A stretch of DNA of 54,403 nucleotides from Kiritimatiellia bacterium (GCA_017542055.1 JAFXXW010000031.1:1-54403), one strand, 5' to 3'. Shown: positions 19,095 through 27,902, numbered from the stretch's first letter. Notes: generated from the sequence alone by a model not told the origin. Made by a program: numbers and translations.

Positions 19095-19853
19095 ATGCGC
19101 AAATACCTACTCGCAGTCGCAGTTGCCGCGCTCGCGGCCGATGTTTTTGCCGTCAAGGGCACCATCGTCACCGATGCCGCCAGCATGTCCGGCGATATCA
19201 CCTACCAGCGTCGCCAGAAATCGTATGTGGTGGACTACAAGAAGGGCAACAACACGGTGCAGGCGGAGTATCCGCTGGCCGACGTGGTCAAACTCGACAT
19301 CCCCAAGCCCAACGGCTTCGACAAGGCGGTGGAAGCGGTCAACAACGGACAGGGCGCGAGCGCCATCCCCATGCTCACCAAGATCGTATCGGACTATTAC
19401 ATGCTTAACTGGGACAAGACGGCGGGCAGGTATCTGGCGCTGGCGTATGTTGCCGCCGGTCAGCCGCAGAAGGGCCTGGACGTGTGCCAGAGCATGATCA
19501 ACGAAGACAAGACGGCGGCCTATTCGGGCGATCTCGCTCCGGCCTATTGGACGTGCCTCATGAAGCTCGGCAAGGCCGATCTTCTGGAGCGTTGCCTCGC
19601 CAAAGCGGCCACTTCCGGTTCGCGCAATTCCTCGGCGGCGGCGCTCATCATGCGCGGCGATATGATCGTCGACGCGGGCGGCGACAAGCCGGACGTGCTG
19701 AAGCAGGCTTTGCGCGATGGGTATCTGCGGGTGGCGCTGATGTACGGCGACTGCCCCGACGAGAAGATCGAGGCTATGAAGCGCGCGGCCAACTGCTTCG
19801 ACAAGCTCGGGCAGGCCAGCCGCGCCGAACGCCTCCGCGCGCAGACCAAGTGA
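19095..19853 (+). CDS. Secreted helical-repeat protein of unknown function
   Basis: A 252-residue protein with a signal peptide (residues 1-19, ending ADVFA). A short beta-rich segment follows (GTIVTDAASMSGDITYQRR, YVVDYKKG), then helical TPR-like units (AGRYLALAYVAAGQPQKGLDVC; AANCFDKLGQASRAERLRAQ). An AAAGGAGAA Shine-Dalgarno is at 19080-19088. It sits 21 bp after the large TPR gene and 47 bp before exbB, so it is presumably a further periplasmic component of the same machine. Confidence 0.8.
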   Translation: MRKYLLAVAVAALAADVFAVKGTIVTDAASMSGDITYQRRQKSYVVDYKKGNNTVQAEYPLADVVKLDIPKPNGFDKAVEAVNNGQGASAIPMLTKIVSDYYMLNWDKTAGRYLALAYVAAGQPQKGLDVCQSMINEDKTAAYSGDLAPAYWTCLMKLGKADLLERCLAKAATSGSRNSSAAALIMRGDMIVDAGGDKPDVLKQALRDGYLRVALMYGDCPDEKIEAMKRAANCFDKLGQASRAERLRAQTK

Positions 19854-19900
19854 TTTTCGCATCAATCCGTATTTAAGCAAACCAAAAGGAACACACACAC

Positions 19901-20722
19901 ATGAACAAGATCAAGAAGTCTCTCATGGCGGCGGCAATCCTCGTAGGAACTTGCGTCGCACCTATGGCCGCGCTCCAGAGCTTTGGCCAGGAACTTACCG
20001 ACGCCTCGGGTAACGCGGTGTCCGACAACGCCACCCAGCAAAAGGCCGGCGGCGGATTCTACGACATCGTTTTCGGTTCGGGCCTCGTGGGTACGATGCT
20101 CTGGTTCGTGCTGTTCGGCGACGGTGCGTTCGTCATTTACTTCGCGATCGATTCGGCCATCATGATCAAGCCGGAGAAGCTCATGCCCAAGAAGCTGATG
20201 GACCAGGTGCAGAGCGCCATGGCCGAGGGCGACATCGTCAAAGCCATGCAGGCTTGCGAATCTTCGCCCAGCGCCATGAGCTCCATCGTGATGGCGGCGT
20301 TCCAGCATGTGGAAGAGGGCTTCGATGTGATCCAGGAGGCGGTGACCGCGGCTTCCGATCTGGAACAGGAAAAGATCCAGCAGCGGCTCAACTGGATTTC
20401 GGTGTGTGGCAACCTGGGACCGTCCTGCGGCCTGCTCGGTACCGTGCAAGGCATGATCTTGACCTTCCAGGCGTTGGCTTCGGGCGGTGCCGGCGATGCG
20501 GCCGCGCTCGCCAACTCGATCGGCCAGGCGCTGTGGACCACGGCCGGCGGTCTGATCGTTTCGATTCCCGCCGTGACGATTTTCTACGTGCTCCGCAACA
20601 AGGCCAACCGTCTGGTGCTCCGCATGACCGCGGTCACGATGGAACTTTTGAACGGACTTAGGCAGGTGAGCGTCGATCCCGGTGCCGAGGCGGTGGAAGA
20701 ACTGCAGCCCGTGGAAGCCTGA
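19901..20722 (+). CDS. ExbB/TolQ/MotA-family proton-channel protein
   Basis: A 273-residue inner-membrane motor subunit that, with ExbD-type partners, couples proton flow to work in the periplasm. It begins with a signal-like hydrophobic segment (about 8-28) ahead of the usual first span (about 55-80, MLWFVLFGDGAFVIYF). A cytoplasmic helical domain follows, then the conserved channel segment CGNLGPSCGLLGTVQGMI and a last span around ALWTTAGGLIVSIPAVTIFY. The extra N-terminal signal is common in PVC and deltaproteobacterial forms but not in E. coli ExbB. AAAAGGA precedes the start. Two ExbD genes follow directly. Confidence 0.93.
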   Translation: MNKIKKSLMAAAILVGTCVAPMAALQSFGQELTDASGNAVSDNATQQKAGGGFYDIVFGSGLVGTMLWFVLFGDGAFVIYFAIDSAIMIKPEKLMPKKLMDQVQSAMAEGDIVKAMQACESSPSAMSSIVMAAFQHVEEGFDVIQEAVTAASDLEQEKIQQRLNWISVCGNLGPSCGLLGTVQGMILTFQALASGGAGDAAALANSIGQALWTTAGGLIVSIPAVTIFYVLRNKANRLVLRMTAVTMELLNGLRQVSVDPGAEAVEELQPVEA

Positions 20723-20751
20723 GGACAGGGCCCAAAAGGGAAAACCTCAAG

Positions 20752-21231
20752 ATGGCACGCAAGCCACAAGAGAACCCCGCGCTCGATATGACGCCGATGA
20801 TCGACGTCGTGTTCGAACTCATCATCTTCTTCGTGGTCACCCTGACCGAGGCGCAGAAGAAAGACGAGTCGATCGAGCTCGAGGACGGCCAGCACGGCAT
20901 CGTGCTGACCCCGGAAGAGCTGCCGCCTACGCACATGATGATCGATATCGGCCTCCGGCCGGACGGTCGTGCGCGTATTTCCATGGGCGACAGAGACATC
21001 ACCCCCGCCGAAATCGGCCAGCGCGTTAAAGACAAGTACCGCAAGATCGGGGAATTTCCCGTCATGATCCGTGCGGACTTCGCCTGTCCGCATGGCGCGG
21101 TGGCGCAGGTGATGAACGCATGCACCGCCAACGGAATCTGGAAGATTTCGTTCGTGGCGATCGGCGAAGACAAGCCCGGCAACGAGCCCCGCACGCGGCT
21201 TGAAAAGGTCAAGAGAAGGGGAGGCGGCTGA
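20752..21231 (+). CDS. ExbD/TolR-family protein, first copy
   Basis: A 159-residue single-pass protein. The N-terminal span holds the signature DMTPMIDVVFELIIFFVVT, with the proton-carrying Asp at residue 18. The periplasmic part (about 45-145) matches the ExbD fold (ITPAEIGQRVKDKYRK, FPVMIRADFACPHGAV). It ends in a basic/glycine tail (KVKRRGGG). The stop and the next ATG overlap by one base (TGATG, 21229-21233), showing tight coupling. Residues 1-30 are almost identical to the second copy, while the rest is divergent. Confidence 0.93.
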   Translation: MARKPQENPALDMTPMIDVVFELIIFFVVTLTEAQKKDESIELEDGQHGIVLTPEELPPTHMMIDIGLRPDGRARISMGDRDITPAEIGQRVKDKYRKIGEFPVMIRADFACPHGAVAQVMNACTANGIWKISFVAIGEDKPGNEPRTRLEKVKRRGGG

Positions 21232-21647
21232 TGGCACGCAAACCACAGGACAATCCCGCGCTGGACATGACGCCGATGATCGACGTGGTGTTCGAACTCA
21301 TCATTTTCTTCGTGGTGACGATCAAACAGGAAGACCTGTTCACCAAGCTGAACGCCAACCGTCCGGCTCCGTCCACAGGCTCGTCCAGTTCGAACGAATC
21401 CGACACCACGGTGAATATCGAGATCGGACGCGGCCTCGGCGGCAACGAGAACGGCACCATCAAGTACAACAACCGCGTTGTCAAGGTGCGCGATCTCGAC
21501 CAGTACCTGCGCGATGTGGCGCGTACTTCCAAGAAGACGCCCATCATCATCAAGTGCACGGTCGATTCGCCCCACAAGGCCCTCGTGGACGTGCTTGACG
21601 TATGCTACAGCCACGGGCTGTTCAGCGTCAGCATCTTCACCATGTAA
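21231..21647 (+). CDS. ExbD/TolR-family protein, second copy
   Basis: A 138-residue protein whose first 30 residues differ from the first copy only at position 7 (Asp for Glu), including the catalytic Asp18. The periplasmic domain is different: a Ser-rich linker (PSTGSSSSNESD), then VNIEIGRGLGGNENG, VVKVRDLDQYLRD and PIIIKCTVDSPHKALVDVLD, a standard ExbD fold. Two non-equivalent ExbDs with one ExbB suggests a heteromeric stator, as in Myxococcus AglR with AglQ and AglS. Confidence 0.93.
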   Translation: MARKPQDNPALDMTPMIDVVFELIIFFVVTIKQEDLFTKLNANRPAPSTGSSSSNESDTTVNIEIGRGLGGNENGTIKYNNRVVKVRDLDQYLRDVARTSKKTPIIIKCTVDSPHKALVDVLDVCYSHGLFSVSIFTM

Positions 21648-21659
21648 GGAGACTTTCAC

Positions 21660-23099
21660 ATGAGCGAAGAATACGGAGAATACGAGGAAGGCGAGGCTCT
21701 AAGCGCGGAAGAGATCTTCGAGCAGCATCAGGCGGAAATCGCCGAGCGGTTCGAGGAAAAAGGTTTCTTCAAGCGCATGGGCATCCTCTTCAGCGGTATC
21801 GGCAAGCCCCACAACACCCGCGAATACAAACTGGCCATGACGGAACTGCAGCGTCTGCAGGCTCCGATTTTGGCCATTTTGCTCCCGACTGTCGGCGTGA
21901 TCGTGCTGATCGTGCTGACGGCCGTTTCCGGCAAGTCGCGCGAAACCATCCAGGTGGAAATCGCGCGCGCCCAGGAAACGGAAACGGAGCTGGAGGCGGA
22001 AACGGAGGACGAACCCGAGGAAATCGACATGACGCAGGACATCGACGTCTCGGTGGACGTGGCGGTGGACGTGCCGAATGTCACCACGGAAATCACCTCC
22101 CAGTCCGATTCGCCCGGCGGCGAACCCGACACGGTGATGGCGGCGCCCAGCCCGGTCACGATGGCCAACATCAAAGGTTCGCCCAAACTGCGCGGCCTTG
22201 GCGACGGCGACGGCGGCGGCTTCGGCACCCAGATCAAGGCGGGCAAGTCCCAGGACCTGAACGGCGCCCTGATCGGCATCATCATGGACATGAAGACGGC
22301 CAACGATCCATCGGATCCCAAGGGCAAGAAGCTTGGCTACAACGGCTGGGGCAACTTCCGCGAACGGCTCAAGAAGTGCATCAACGGCAATTTCTCCACT
22401 GCGGCATGTTCGCACGTGCGTACATTGCCCAAGCGGGTGGCGCTGAGCAGTCTGTTCGTGCCGGTGTGTCCTGCCGCCAAGGGCCCGGAAGCGTTCGGCG
22501 TGGGCGATCTCGTCGAGCCGATGGGTTGGGTGGCCTACTATTCGGGCGAAATCACCGCCACGGAAAAGGCGCGATACCGCTTCTGGGGGTATTTCGACGA
22601 CTACATGCTCATCCGCATCAACAACAAGGTGGTGTTCGAGTGGGACTGGCCGTTGAACAATCTCAAGTACGCGGGCAGTTGCACCGGATGGAAGCCGAAC
22701 GCTCCCGACGCGGATAAGCTGGTCGGCAAGTACAAGGCGGCCCAGCACTCCACGGCGCTCGGGTTCAGCGACTGGTGGGAAGTTAAGCCCGGACAGAAGC
22801 TGAAGGTCGAGATTGTCTGCAGCGAAGTTCCAGGCGGCGCTTGTGGCGGATTGCTCTGCATCGAAAAGGAAGGCGAGAAGTACGAGATGAATGCGGGCCA
22901 GCCTGTGTTCCCCATCTTCTCTTCGCGCAAACTTTCCTATTCCGAAGTCGAGCGGTACGAAAAGGCCAAGCCGTCCTACGGCGGCTTCACCTACAAAATC
23001 GGCACCGACAAGGTTCCGCTCTTCAACTCGCGCAAGTCTGGCAAGGAAGGCAAGACTCGCGGGAAAAAGAAACAGGTAGAAGTAGAGGTGGACATCTAA
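21660..23099 (+). CDS. Single-pass membrane protein with periplasmic PA14-type domain
   Basis: A 479-residue protein in the position TonB or TolA would take after an ExbB-ExbD-ExbD set. The cytoplasmic N-terminus (1-66) is acidic. One span lies at 68-90 (APILAILLPTVGVIVLIVL). A long acidic linker (95-160) rich in Glu, Asp and Thr and a Gly-rich hinge (GDGDGGGFGT, 181-190) follow. Residues ~200-440 form a beta-rich domain with a PA14-like core: GWVAYYSGEITATEKARYRF, then GYFDDYMLIRINNKVVFEW (310-328), including the paired aspartates D313/D314. The tail is basic. Several periplasmic cysteines (240, 250, 270 and a later group) could form disulfides. PA14 domains often bind carbohydrate; the target here is unknown. 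GGAG precedes ATG 21660. Confidence 0.82.
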   Translation: MSEEYGEYEEGEALSAEEIFEQHQAEIAERFEEKGFFKRMGILFSGIGKPHNTREYKLAMTELQRLQAPILAILLPTVGVIVLIVLTAVSGKSRETIQVEIARAQETETELEAETEDEPEEIDMTQDIDVSVDVAVDVPNVTTEITSQSDSPGGEPDTVMAAPSPVTMANIKGSPKLRGLGDGDGGGFGTQIKAGKSQDLNGALIGIIMDMKTANDPSDPKGKKLGYNGWGNFRERLKKCINGNFSTAACSHVRTLPKRVALSSLFVPVCPAAKGPEAFGVGDLVEPMGWVAYYSGEITATEKARYRFWGYFDDYMLIRINNKVVFEWDWPLNNLKYAGSCTGWKPNAPDADKLVGKYKAAQHSTALGFSDWWEVKPGQKLKVEIVCSEVPGGACGGLLCIEKEGEKYEMNAGQPVFPIFSSRKLSYSEVERYEKAKPSYGGFTYKIGTDKVPLFNSRKSGKEGKTRGKKKQVEVEVDI

Positions 23100-23100
23100 G

Positions 23101-24327
23101 GTGAAATTCGCCTTATTTCTAGCTCTTAAATACCTGAGACCGAAGCGCTCTGTCGCTTCGGTCATAACTTGTGTAAGCGTGCTGGGCGTCATGCTGGGCG
23201 TGGCGGTGGTGATCATCGTCCGCTCGGTAATGACCGGCTTTGGCGACATATGGGAGGAGAAGATACTCGACTTCAAGCCCCATATTTCGCTGGTTGCGCG
23301 GCAAGGCGGTTCGGCCATCCAGGGCGAGGACGGCATTGCCCGCGCAATCCGCAGGCTTGACGGGGTCGTATCCGTCACGCCGGAAATCGATACCCGGGTG
23401 ATGCTGTCGTACAAAGGCCGGGTGCTGGCGCCGGTGATTCTGGGCGTGGACGCGGACGAGTTCGTGCGCGCCTACAAGGTTGGCGCGCCGGTGGACGGAA
23501 CCTTCGATCTCGATGGCGACTCCATCGTGCTCGGCATCCACGCCGCCCGACAGCTCGGGGTCTGGACCGGGGATGAAGTGACCGTCTACAGCCCCAAGAC
23601 GCTGGTGGCCAAAGACGAGATATATCTGCCGGTAAAGTGGAAAGTGGCCGGCATATTTTCTTCCGGACAGTACCAGTACGATTCCGGCTATGTCATTTCG
23701 TCGCTCGCCAACGTGCGCGAACTGATGGGGATGGAGCACGGGGTGTTCGCCATTCACGTCAAGACCGCATTCCCCACCGACCACGATCGTTTCGGCGATT
23801 TGGCGCAGAAGATTCTGGACCGTTTCCCCGATCTGCGCCAGATTTCATGGCGCGAGGCCGACAGCGAACTGTTCAATGCGCTCGCGGTGGAGAAGAACAT
23901 GACGGCGCTGCTGCTTTCGCTCATTTCGCTGGTGGCGGTGTTTTGCGTGATGAACACGCTTTTGGTGCTGACCGTGCAGAAGACGCCGGAAGTGGGGCTT
24001 TTGAAAGCGCTCGGCTTTTCCCGGTGGCAGATAATGTCGGTGTTTCTGGTGCATGGCATGATCCAGTGCGCCGCCGGCATCGTGCTCGGATTGCTGGCAA
24101 GTTGGGCGGTGCTGGCCAATTTGCAGAACATCGTGGAGCATCTGGCCACTTTGGGGCTGGAGGTTTTTCCCGCGTCCGTTTACGGACTTGACGCCATTCC
24201 GCACCGGCTGATAGCGGGGGATATTTTCTGGGTGACGGCGCTCGTTTTCGTTTTCGGCCTTTTGGCGTCGCTGGTGCCGGCGCTGATCGCCGCGTGCAAG
24301 GATCCGGTCAAGGCTTTGAACCAGTGA
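23101..24327 (+). CDS. LolC/LolE-family lipoprotein-release permease
   Basis: A 408-residue ABC permease that, with LolD, lifts outer-membrane lipoproteins off the inner membrane. The GTG start is one base after the PA14 gene's stop and gives the expected N-terminus (ALKYLRPKRSVASVITCVSV) and first span (about 22-42). A large periplasmic domain (about 45-265) and three C-terminal spans follow (MTALLLSLISLVAVFCVMNT; HGMIQCAAGIVLGLLASWAV; VTALVFVFGLLASLVPALIA). One permease gene suggests a homodimeric Lol exporter unless a second copy lies elsewhere. Confidence 0.92.
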   Translation: MKFALFLALKYLRPKRSVASVITCVSVLGVMLGVAVVIIVRSVMTGFGDIWEEKILDFKPHISLVARQGGSAIQGEDGIARAIRRLDGVVSVTPEIDTRVMLSYKGRVLAPVILGVDADEFVRAYKVGAPVDGTFDLDGDSIVLGIHAARQLGVWTGDEVTVYSPKTLVAKDEIYLPVKWKVAGIFSSGQYQYDSGYVISSLANVRELMGMEHGVFAIHVKTAFPTDHDRFGDLAQKILDRFPDLRQISWREADSELFNALAVEKNMTALLLSLISLVAVFCVMNTLLVLTVQKTPEVGLLKALGFSRWQIMSVFLVHGMIQCAAGIVLGLLASWAVLANLQNIVEHLATLGLEVFPASVYGLDAIPHRLIAGDIFWVTALVFVFGLLASLVPALIAACKDPVKALNQ

Positions 24328-24959
24328 TGGAAATCGTACTCGGCACAATCGACGTCAAGAAATCGTTCAAGATACCTCGTCATCCCCGGATCGAGGTGCT
24401 GAAGGGCGTCAACCTCACCGTCAAGCCCGGCGAGAAAGTGGCCATCATCGGCCGCTCGGGCGCAGGCAAGTCGACGTTGCTGAATATTCTGGGCGGACTC
24501 GAAAAGCCCACCGGCGGCACGGTTACCCGTCCCGAGAACATCGGTTTCGTGTTCCAGTCCTACCATTTGATGCCGGAATTGACGGTGCTGGAGAACGTGT
24601 TGCTGCCTGCCATGGCGCGCCGCGTTGGCGGTACGGTCAGTCCGGAAACCCGTGCGCGGGCGCTGGAACTGATCGGCCAGGTGGGGTTGTCTGCACGCGC
24701 CCATCATCTGCCGGCGGAACTCTCCGGGGGCGAAATGCAGCGGGTGGCCCTGTGCCGGGCGCTCGTAACCAATCCGTCGCTGGTGCTGGCGGACGAACCC
24801 ACCGGCAATCTCGACCGGCTCACCGGCGCGGAAATCCTCAAAGTGCTGGGCGACCTCTCCCGCGGCAAGCCCGTGGCGCTCGTAATGGTCACCCACAGCC
24901 CCGAGGCGGCCGCCATCTGCGACCGGGTGCTCACGCTGGAGAACGGCATTCTCCATTGA
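24327..24959 (+). CDS. lolD: Lipoprotein-release ABC transporter ATPase
   Basis: A 210-residue ATPase of the LolD/MacB class. Walker A GRSGAGKST is at 42-50, the signature LSGGEMQRV at about 132-140 and Walker B VLADEPTGNLD just after. ATG 24327 overlaps the permease stop (TGATG) and matches the family N-terminus. Its own stop lies inside the -35 hexamer of the next promoter (24956-24961), marking the end of this transcription unit. Confidence 0.93.
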   Translation: MEIVLGTIDVKKSFKIPRHPRIEVLKGVNLTVKPGEKVAIIGRSGAGKSTLLNILGGLEKPTGGTVTRPENIGFVFQSYHLMPELTVLENVLLPAMARRVGGTVSPETRARALELIGQVGLSARAHHLPAELSGGEMQRVALCRALVTNPSLVLADEPTGNLDRLTGAEILKVLGDLSRGKPVALVMVTHSPEAAAICDRVLTLENGILH

Positions 24960-24984
24960 TTTTTTCGCCAAAATATGATATAAT
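24956..24984 (+). promoter_or_regulatory. Promoter of the phosphomannomutase unit
   Basis: TTGATT at 24956-24961, a 17-bp spacer and TATAAT at 24979-24984, preceded by TGA, an extended -10. The -10 context AAAATATGATATAATA is shared with the rpsL and eno promoters. The -35 overlaps the lolD stop codon. Confidence 0.82.
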
Positions 24985-25017
24985 ACAATCACACCAACGA
25001 AAAAGAAAGGCAAGCAC

Positions 25018-26364
25018 ATGAGTATCTTCAAAGCGTATGATATCCGTGGCATCTACGGGCAAGATCTGAACGAAGGCATCTTCTACAAGATCGCCCGCGC
25101 CTATGCCCGCTTCGCGCAGGTCAAAAAAGTGGTGGTGGCGCGCGATTGCCGCAAATCTTCCGACAGCCTGTTCGCGGCGTTCGCCAAGGGTCTCAACGAC
25201 GAGGGAGTGGACGTCATCGACGTGGGTCTCGCTTCCACCCCGATGAGCTATTTCGCCAACGCTTCGCTCAAGGCCGACGGTTCGGTCATGATTACCGCGT
25301 CGCACAACACCAAGGAATGGAACGGGTGCAAGCTGTGCCGGGCCAACGCGGTGCCGATTTCCGGCGCCACCGGCATCAAAGACATCGAGGCCATAGTCAT
25401 GGCCATGCCCGATGACGAACCGCCCCGCGGAACCGGCAGCGTGACCAAGGTGGACATCAGCCAGGCATACGGCGAGCACGTGCGCAAATTCGCGCACCTC
25501 AAGCGTCCGATCAAGGTGGCGATGGATTTCGCCAACGGCATGGGCATCGCCGAATCGGTGGCGTTCCGGGATCAAGACCTGTTGACCCACGACGATCTTT
25601 TCGGCGACTACGACGGCGACTTCCCCAACCATGACGCCAATCCGCTCCATACCGCCACCCTCAAAGACCTCCAGGACATGATCAAGGCCAATCCCGGCAA
25701 GTACGCCTTCGGCGTGGCGTTCGACGGCGATGCCGACCGTGCGGGATTCATCGACGAAAAGGGCGAGATCATCCCCATGGACTTCATCACCGCGCTTATC
25801 TCGCAGGATTTGCTCAAAACCAATCCCGGCGCCGTGTGCTTCTACGATCTCCGATCCACCAAGATGGCGGAGGAGACCATTGCGGCGGCCGGCGGGCGGC
25901 CCATGATGTCGCGCGTGGGGCACAGCTTCATCAAGGAGCAGATGCGGCAGAACGACGCCATCTTCGCGGGCGAGCTTTCCGGCCACTACTACTTCAAGGC
26001 CAACTCCACGGCGGAATCCAGCTCCATGGCCACGTATGCGCTGGCGAACATCGTGTCCGCCTCCGACCTGCCGCTTTCGGAGCTGATCGCTCCGCTCAAG
26101 AAGTACAGCCAGTCGGGCGAGATCAACACCAAGACGGTTACGCCGCCGGCCGAGATTCTCGCCAAGATCAAGACGATGTACTCCGGCAAGGCCAAGGTGT
26201 TCGAGCTCGACGGCGTCAGCGTGGACGCGTGGGAGACCGAAGGCTATTGGGCCAATGTGCGCATGTCCAACACCGAACCTTTGGTCCGGCTCAATCTCGA
26301 AGGCAAAACCCCGGCAATCATGGAGGCCAAGCGTGACGAATTTCTCGCTATCATCCGCGCTTAA
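25018..26364 (+). CDS. Phosphomannomutase/phosphoglucomutase
   Basis: Interconverts hexose 1- and 6-phosphates for nucleotide-sugar and LPS synthesis. The product has 448 residues and belongs to the alpha-D-phosphohexomutase family. The phosphoserine is S95 in TASHN, the metal loop DGDADR is at 236-241, the sugar loop GELSGHYYF lies near 319, and the phosphate-binding loop is SNTEPLVRLN near the end. An AAGAAAGG Shine-Dalgarno precedes the ATG. The 3' end overlaps the next gene by 32 bp. Confidence 0.94.
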   Translation: MSIFKAYDIRGIYGQDLNEGIFYKIARAYARFAQVKKVVVARDCRKSSDSLFAAFAKGLNDEGVDVIDVGLASTPMSYFANASLKADGSVMITASHNTKEWNGCKLCRANAVPISGATGIKDIEAIVMAMPDDEPPRGTGSVTKVDISQAYGEHVRKFAHLKRPIKVAMDFANGMGIAESVAFRDQDLLTHDDLFGDYDGDFPNHDANPLHTATLKDLQDMIKANPGKYAFGVAFDGDADRAGFIDEKGEIIPMDFITALISQDLLKTNPGAVCFYDLRSTKMAEETIAAAGGRPMMSRVGHSFIKEQMRQNDAIFAGELSGHYYFKANSTAESSSMATYALANIVSASDLPLSELIAPLKKYSQSGEINTKTVTPPAEILAKIKTMYSGKAKVFELDGVSVDAWETEGYWANVRMSNTEPLVRLNLEGKTPAIMEAKRDEFLAIIRA

Positions 26365-27481
26365 GGCGCTTTCGGCGTTTTCGCTGGCGGTGTTCATCGC
26401 CGGCTGCAACGGTGGCGACGGCTCTGCGCAGCTGGCGGAGTCTCGCGCGGCCTATGCCCGGCGCGACCTGCGCACGGCGGAGAAGCAGGCCGTCAAGGCG
26501 GTAAAGTGCAATCCGCGCAACGTGGACGCGCTGGTGCAGCTGGCGCGGGTGGATATCGATCTCGGGCGCATACCGGATGCGCGCAAGACCATCGCCAAGG
26601 CGCTGGAGTTGGAACCCGACGCCAGCGACGTGGTCCTCACCGCGGCCGAGGCGGCCTATCACGGGCGCGACTACGCGTTTGCGATGTTGCAGTATCGCAG
26701 GCTGGCGGAGGATGCCGCGCAGACTCCGGAAGTGCGCTCGCAGGCCTATGCCGGGATTGGGGTGGTGCAGATGTCGGTGCAGGAATTCGATATCGCGCGC
26801 ATCGCGTTGTTCCGGGCCATCCGGCTCAACCGGCGCAATCCGGCCGCCTGGTACCATCTGGGACTGCTCTATCGCGACGGATTCGACCGCTATTACGAGG
26901 CGTCGCGCGAAGCCTTCAATTTCTATGTCCGGCTGGAGCAGACGGCCGACATCCACATGCAGAAGGTGCAACGTTCCTATATTCCCGATCTGAACGAAAC
27001 CATCAACCGCAAGGCGGCATCGCGTCCGGGCGTGGCCGACCGCAACAGCGAAAAGGCGGCCGCGCTCATCGCCGAGGCGGAGGGATTGCAGAAGAAGGGC
27101 CAGCTCACGAAGGCGCGCAAGAAATACGAAGACGCGCTGGCGGCCGACCCGTTGAGCCACAAGGCCGCGCTGGGTCTGGCGGTAATCATACCCAAGGTCG
27201 AAAAGACGCCGGCCGGCGCCAAGAAGCAGCTTGACGCCTATCGCACCGCCTGCGCGCTGCAGCCCACCAGCACATCCACGCTGATGACTACGGCGAATCT
27301 GGCGTTCCGGTTGGGCTTCCACGCGGTGGCGCAAGACTACTACTCGCGCGCGCTTGCCACCGATCCCACCGATCTCGCGGCGTTGGACGGCATCGTAAAG
27401 TCTTGCCGCAAGGTTGGCAAGGGCAATATCGCCGACGCCTATCAGGCTTATCGCGACGAACTGGTGGCCAAACGCAAATGA
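26333..27481 (+). CDS. TPR-repeat lipoprotein
   Basis: A 382-residue protein starting at GTG 26333, chosen because GGAGG at 26322-26326 is well spaced and the start gives a lipoprotein signal with lipobox FIAGC (Cys25). The frame is open further upstream, but only inside the mutase gene. The mature part is a TPR array: VDALVQLARVDIDLGRIPDA, AFRAIRLNRRNPAAWYHLGL-type units and a C-terminal pair (YYSRALATDPTDLAALDGI). It is probably anchored at the outer membrane as a scaffold; no partner can be named. The stop overlaps the next ATG (ATGA). Confidence 0.85.
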   Translation: MTNFSLSSALKALSAFSLAVFIAGCNGGDGSAQLAESRAAYARRDLRTAEKQAVKAVKCNPRNVDALVQLARVDIDLGRIPDARKTIAKALELEPDASDVVLTAAEAAYHGRDYAFAMLQYRRLAEDAAQTPEVRSQAYAGIGVVQMSVQEFDIARIALFRAIRLNRRNPAAWYHLGLLYRDGFDRYYEASREAFNFYVRLEQTADIHMQKVQRSYIPDLNETINRKAASRPGVADRNSEKAAALIAEAEGLQKKGQLTKARKKYEDALAADPLSHKAALGLAVIIPKVEKTPAGAKKQLDAYRTACALQPTSTSTLMTTANLAFRLGFHAVAQDYYSRALATDPTDLAALDGIVKSCRKVGKGNIADAYQAYRDELVAKRK

Positions 27482-27888
27482 CGTTGGCCGCTCCCGATTA
27501 CGCGATCATCGCCTCCTCGGTGGCAGTGGCCACGGTGGGGGCGTTCGGCGGTTTTTCCGGCTCGCTGGCGTTTTTGCTGGCGTCGGTGGCCGGCGGTTTC
27601 GCCGGCAAGACCGGTTGGACGCTGATTGCAGACTATATACCCGCCACTTGGGGCCGGGCGGTGGCGGTGCTGGCCTTGGGGCTGGTGGTTTTCGGCATGG
27701 TACGGCTGGTAGTGCGCAAGTTGGTGGCCGGGCTTTTGGCGCAACCGGCCGATGCCATTTTCGGTTTTCTTACCGGTGCGGCAACCGGATTTGCCTTGGC
27801 CGGCCTGGCGGTGACCCTGTTGGGCCCGGACCATCTGGCGTTTTTCTCCGCCAAGAGCGAGTTGATGGCATATTTGCCTTGGCCGTGA
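27478..27888 (+). CDS. Small CvpA-like membrane protein
   Basis: A 136-residue protein with about four hydrophobic spans: DYAIIASSVAVATVGAFGGF, the region to 45, VAVLALGLVVFGMVRLVVRK and GFLTGAATGFALAGLAVTLL. The pattern of an Asp near the N-terminus, a glycine-rich first hairpin, VRLVVRKLVAGLL and then GFLTGAATG resembles the CvpA family (colicin V production, envelope stress), whose molecular role is poorly defined. ATG 27478 overlaps the preceding TGA. It sits between a TPR lipoprotein and thiG. Confidence 0.62.
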   Translation: MTLAAPDYAIIASSVAVATVGAFGGFSGSLAFLLASVAGGFAGKTGWTLIADYIPATWGRAVAVLALGLVVFGMVRLVVRKLVAGLLAQPADAIFGFLTGAATGFALAGLAVTLLGPDHLAFFSAKSELMAYLPWP

Positions 27889-27902
27889 AGAAAGGAAGTT
27901 AA

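Noticed and set aside
15912..23099. Tol-Pal system
   Set aside because: ExbB/ExbD and TPR proteins are present, but there is no TolA, TolB or Pal, and the ExbD is duplicated, so this label would be misleading.
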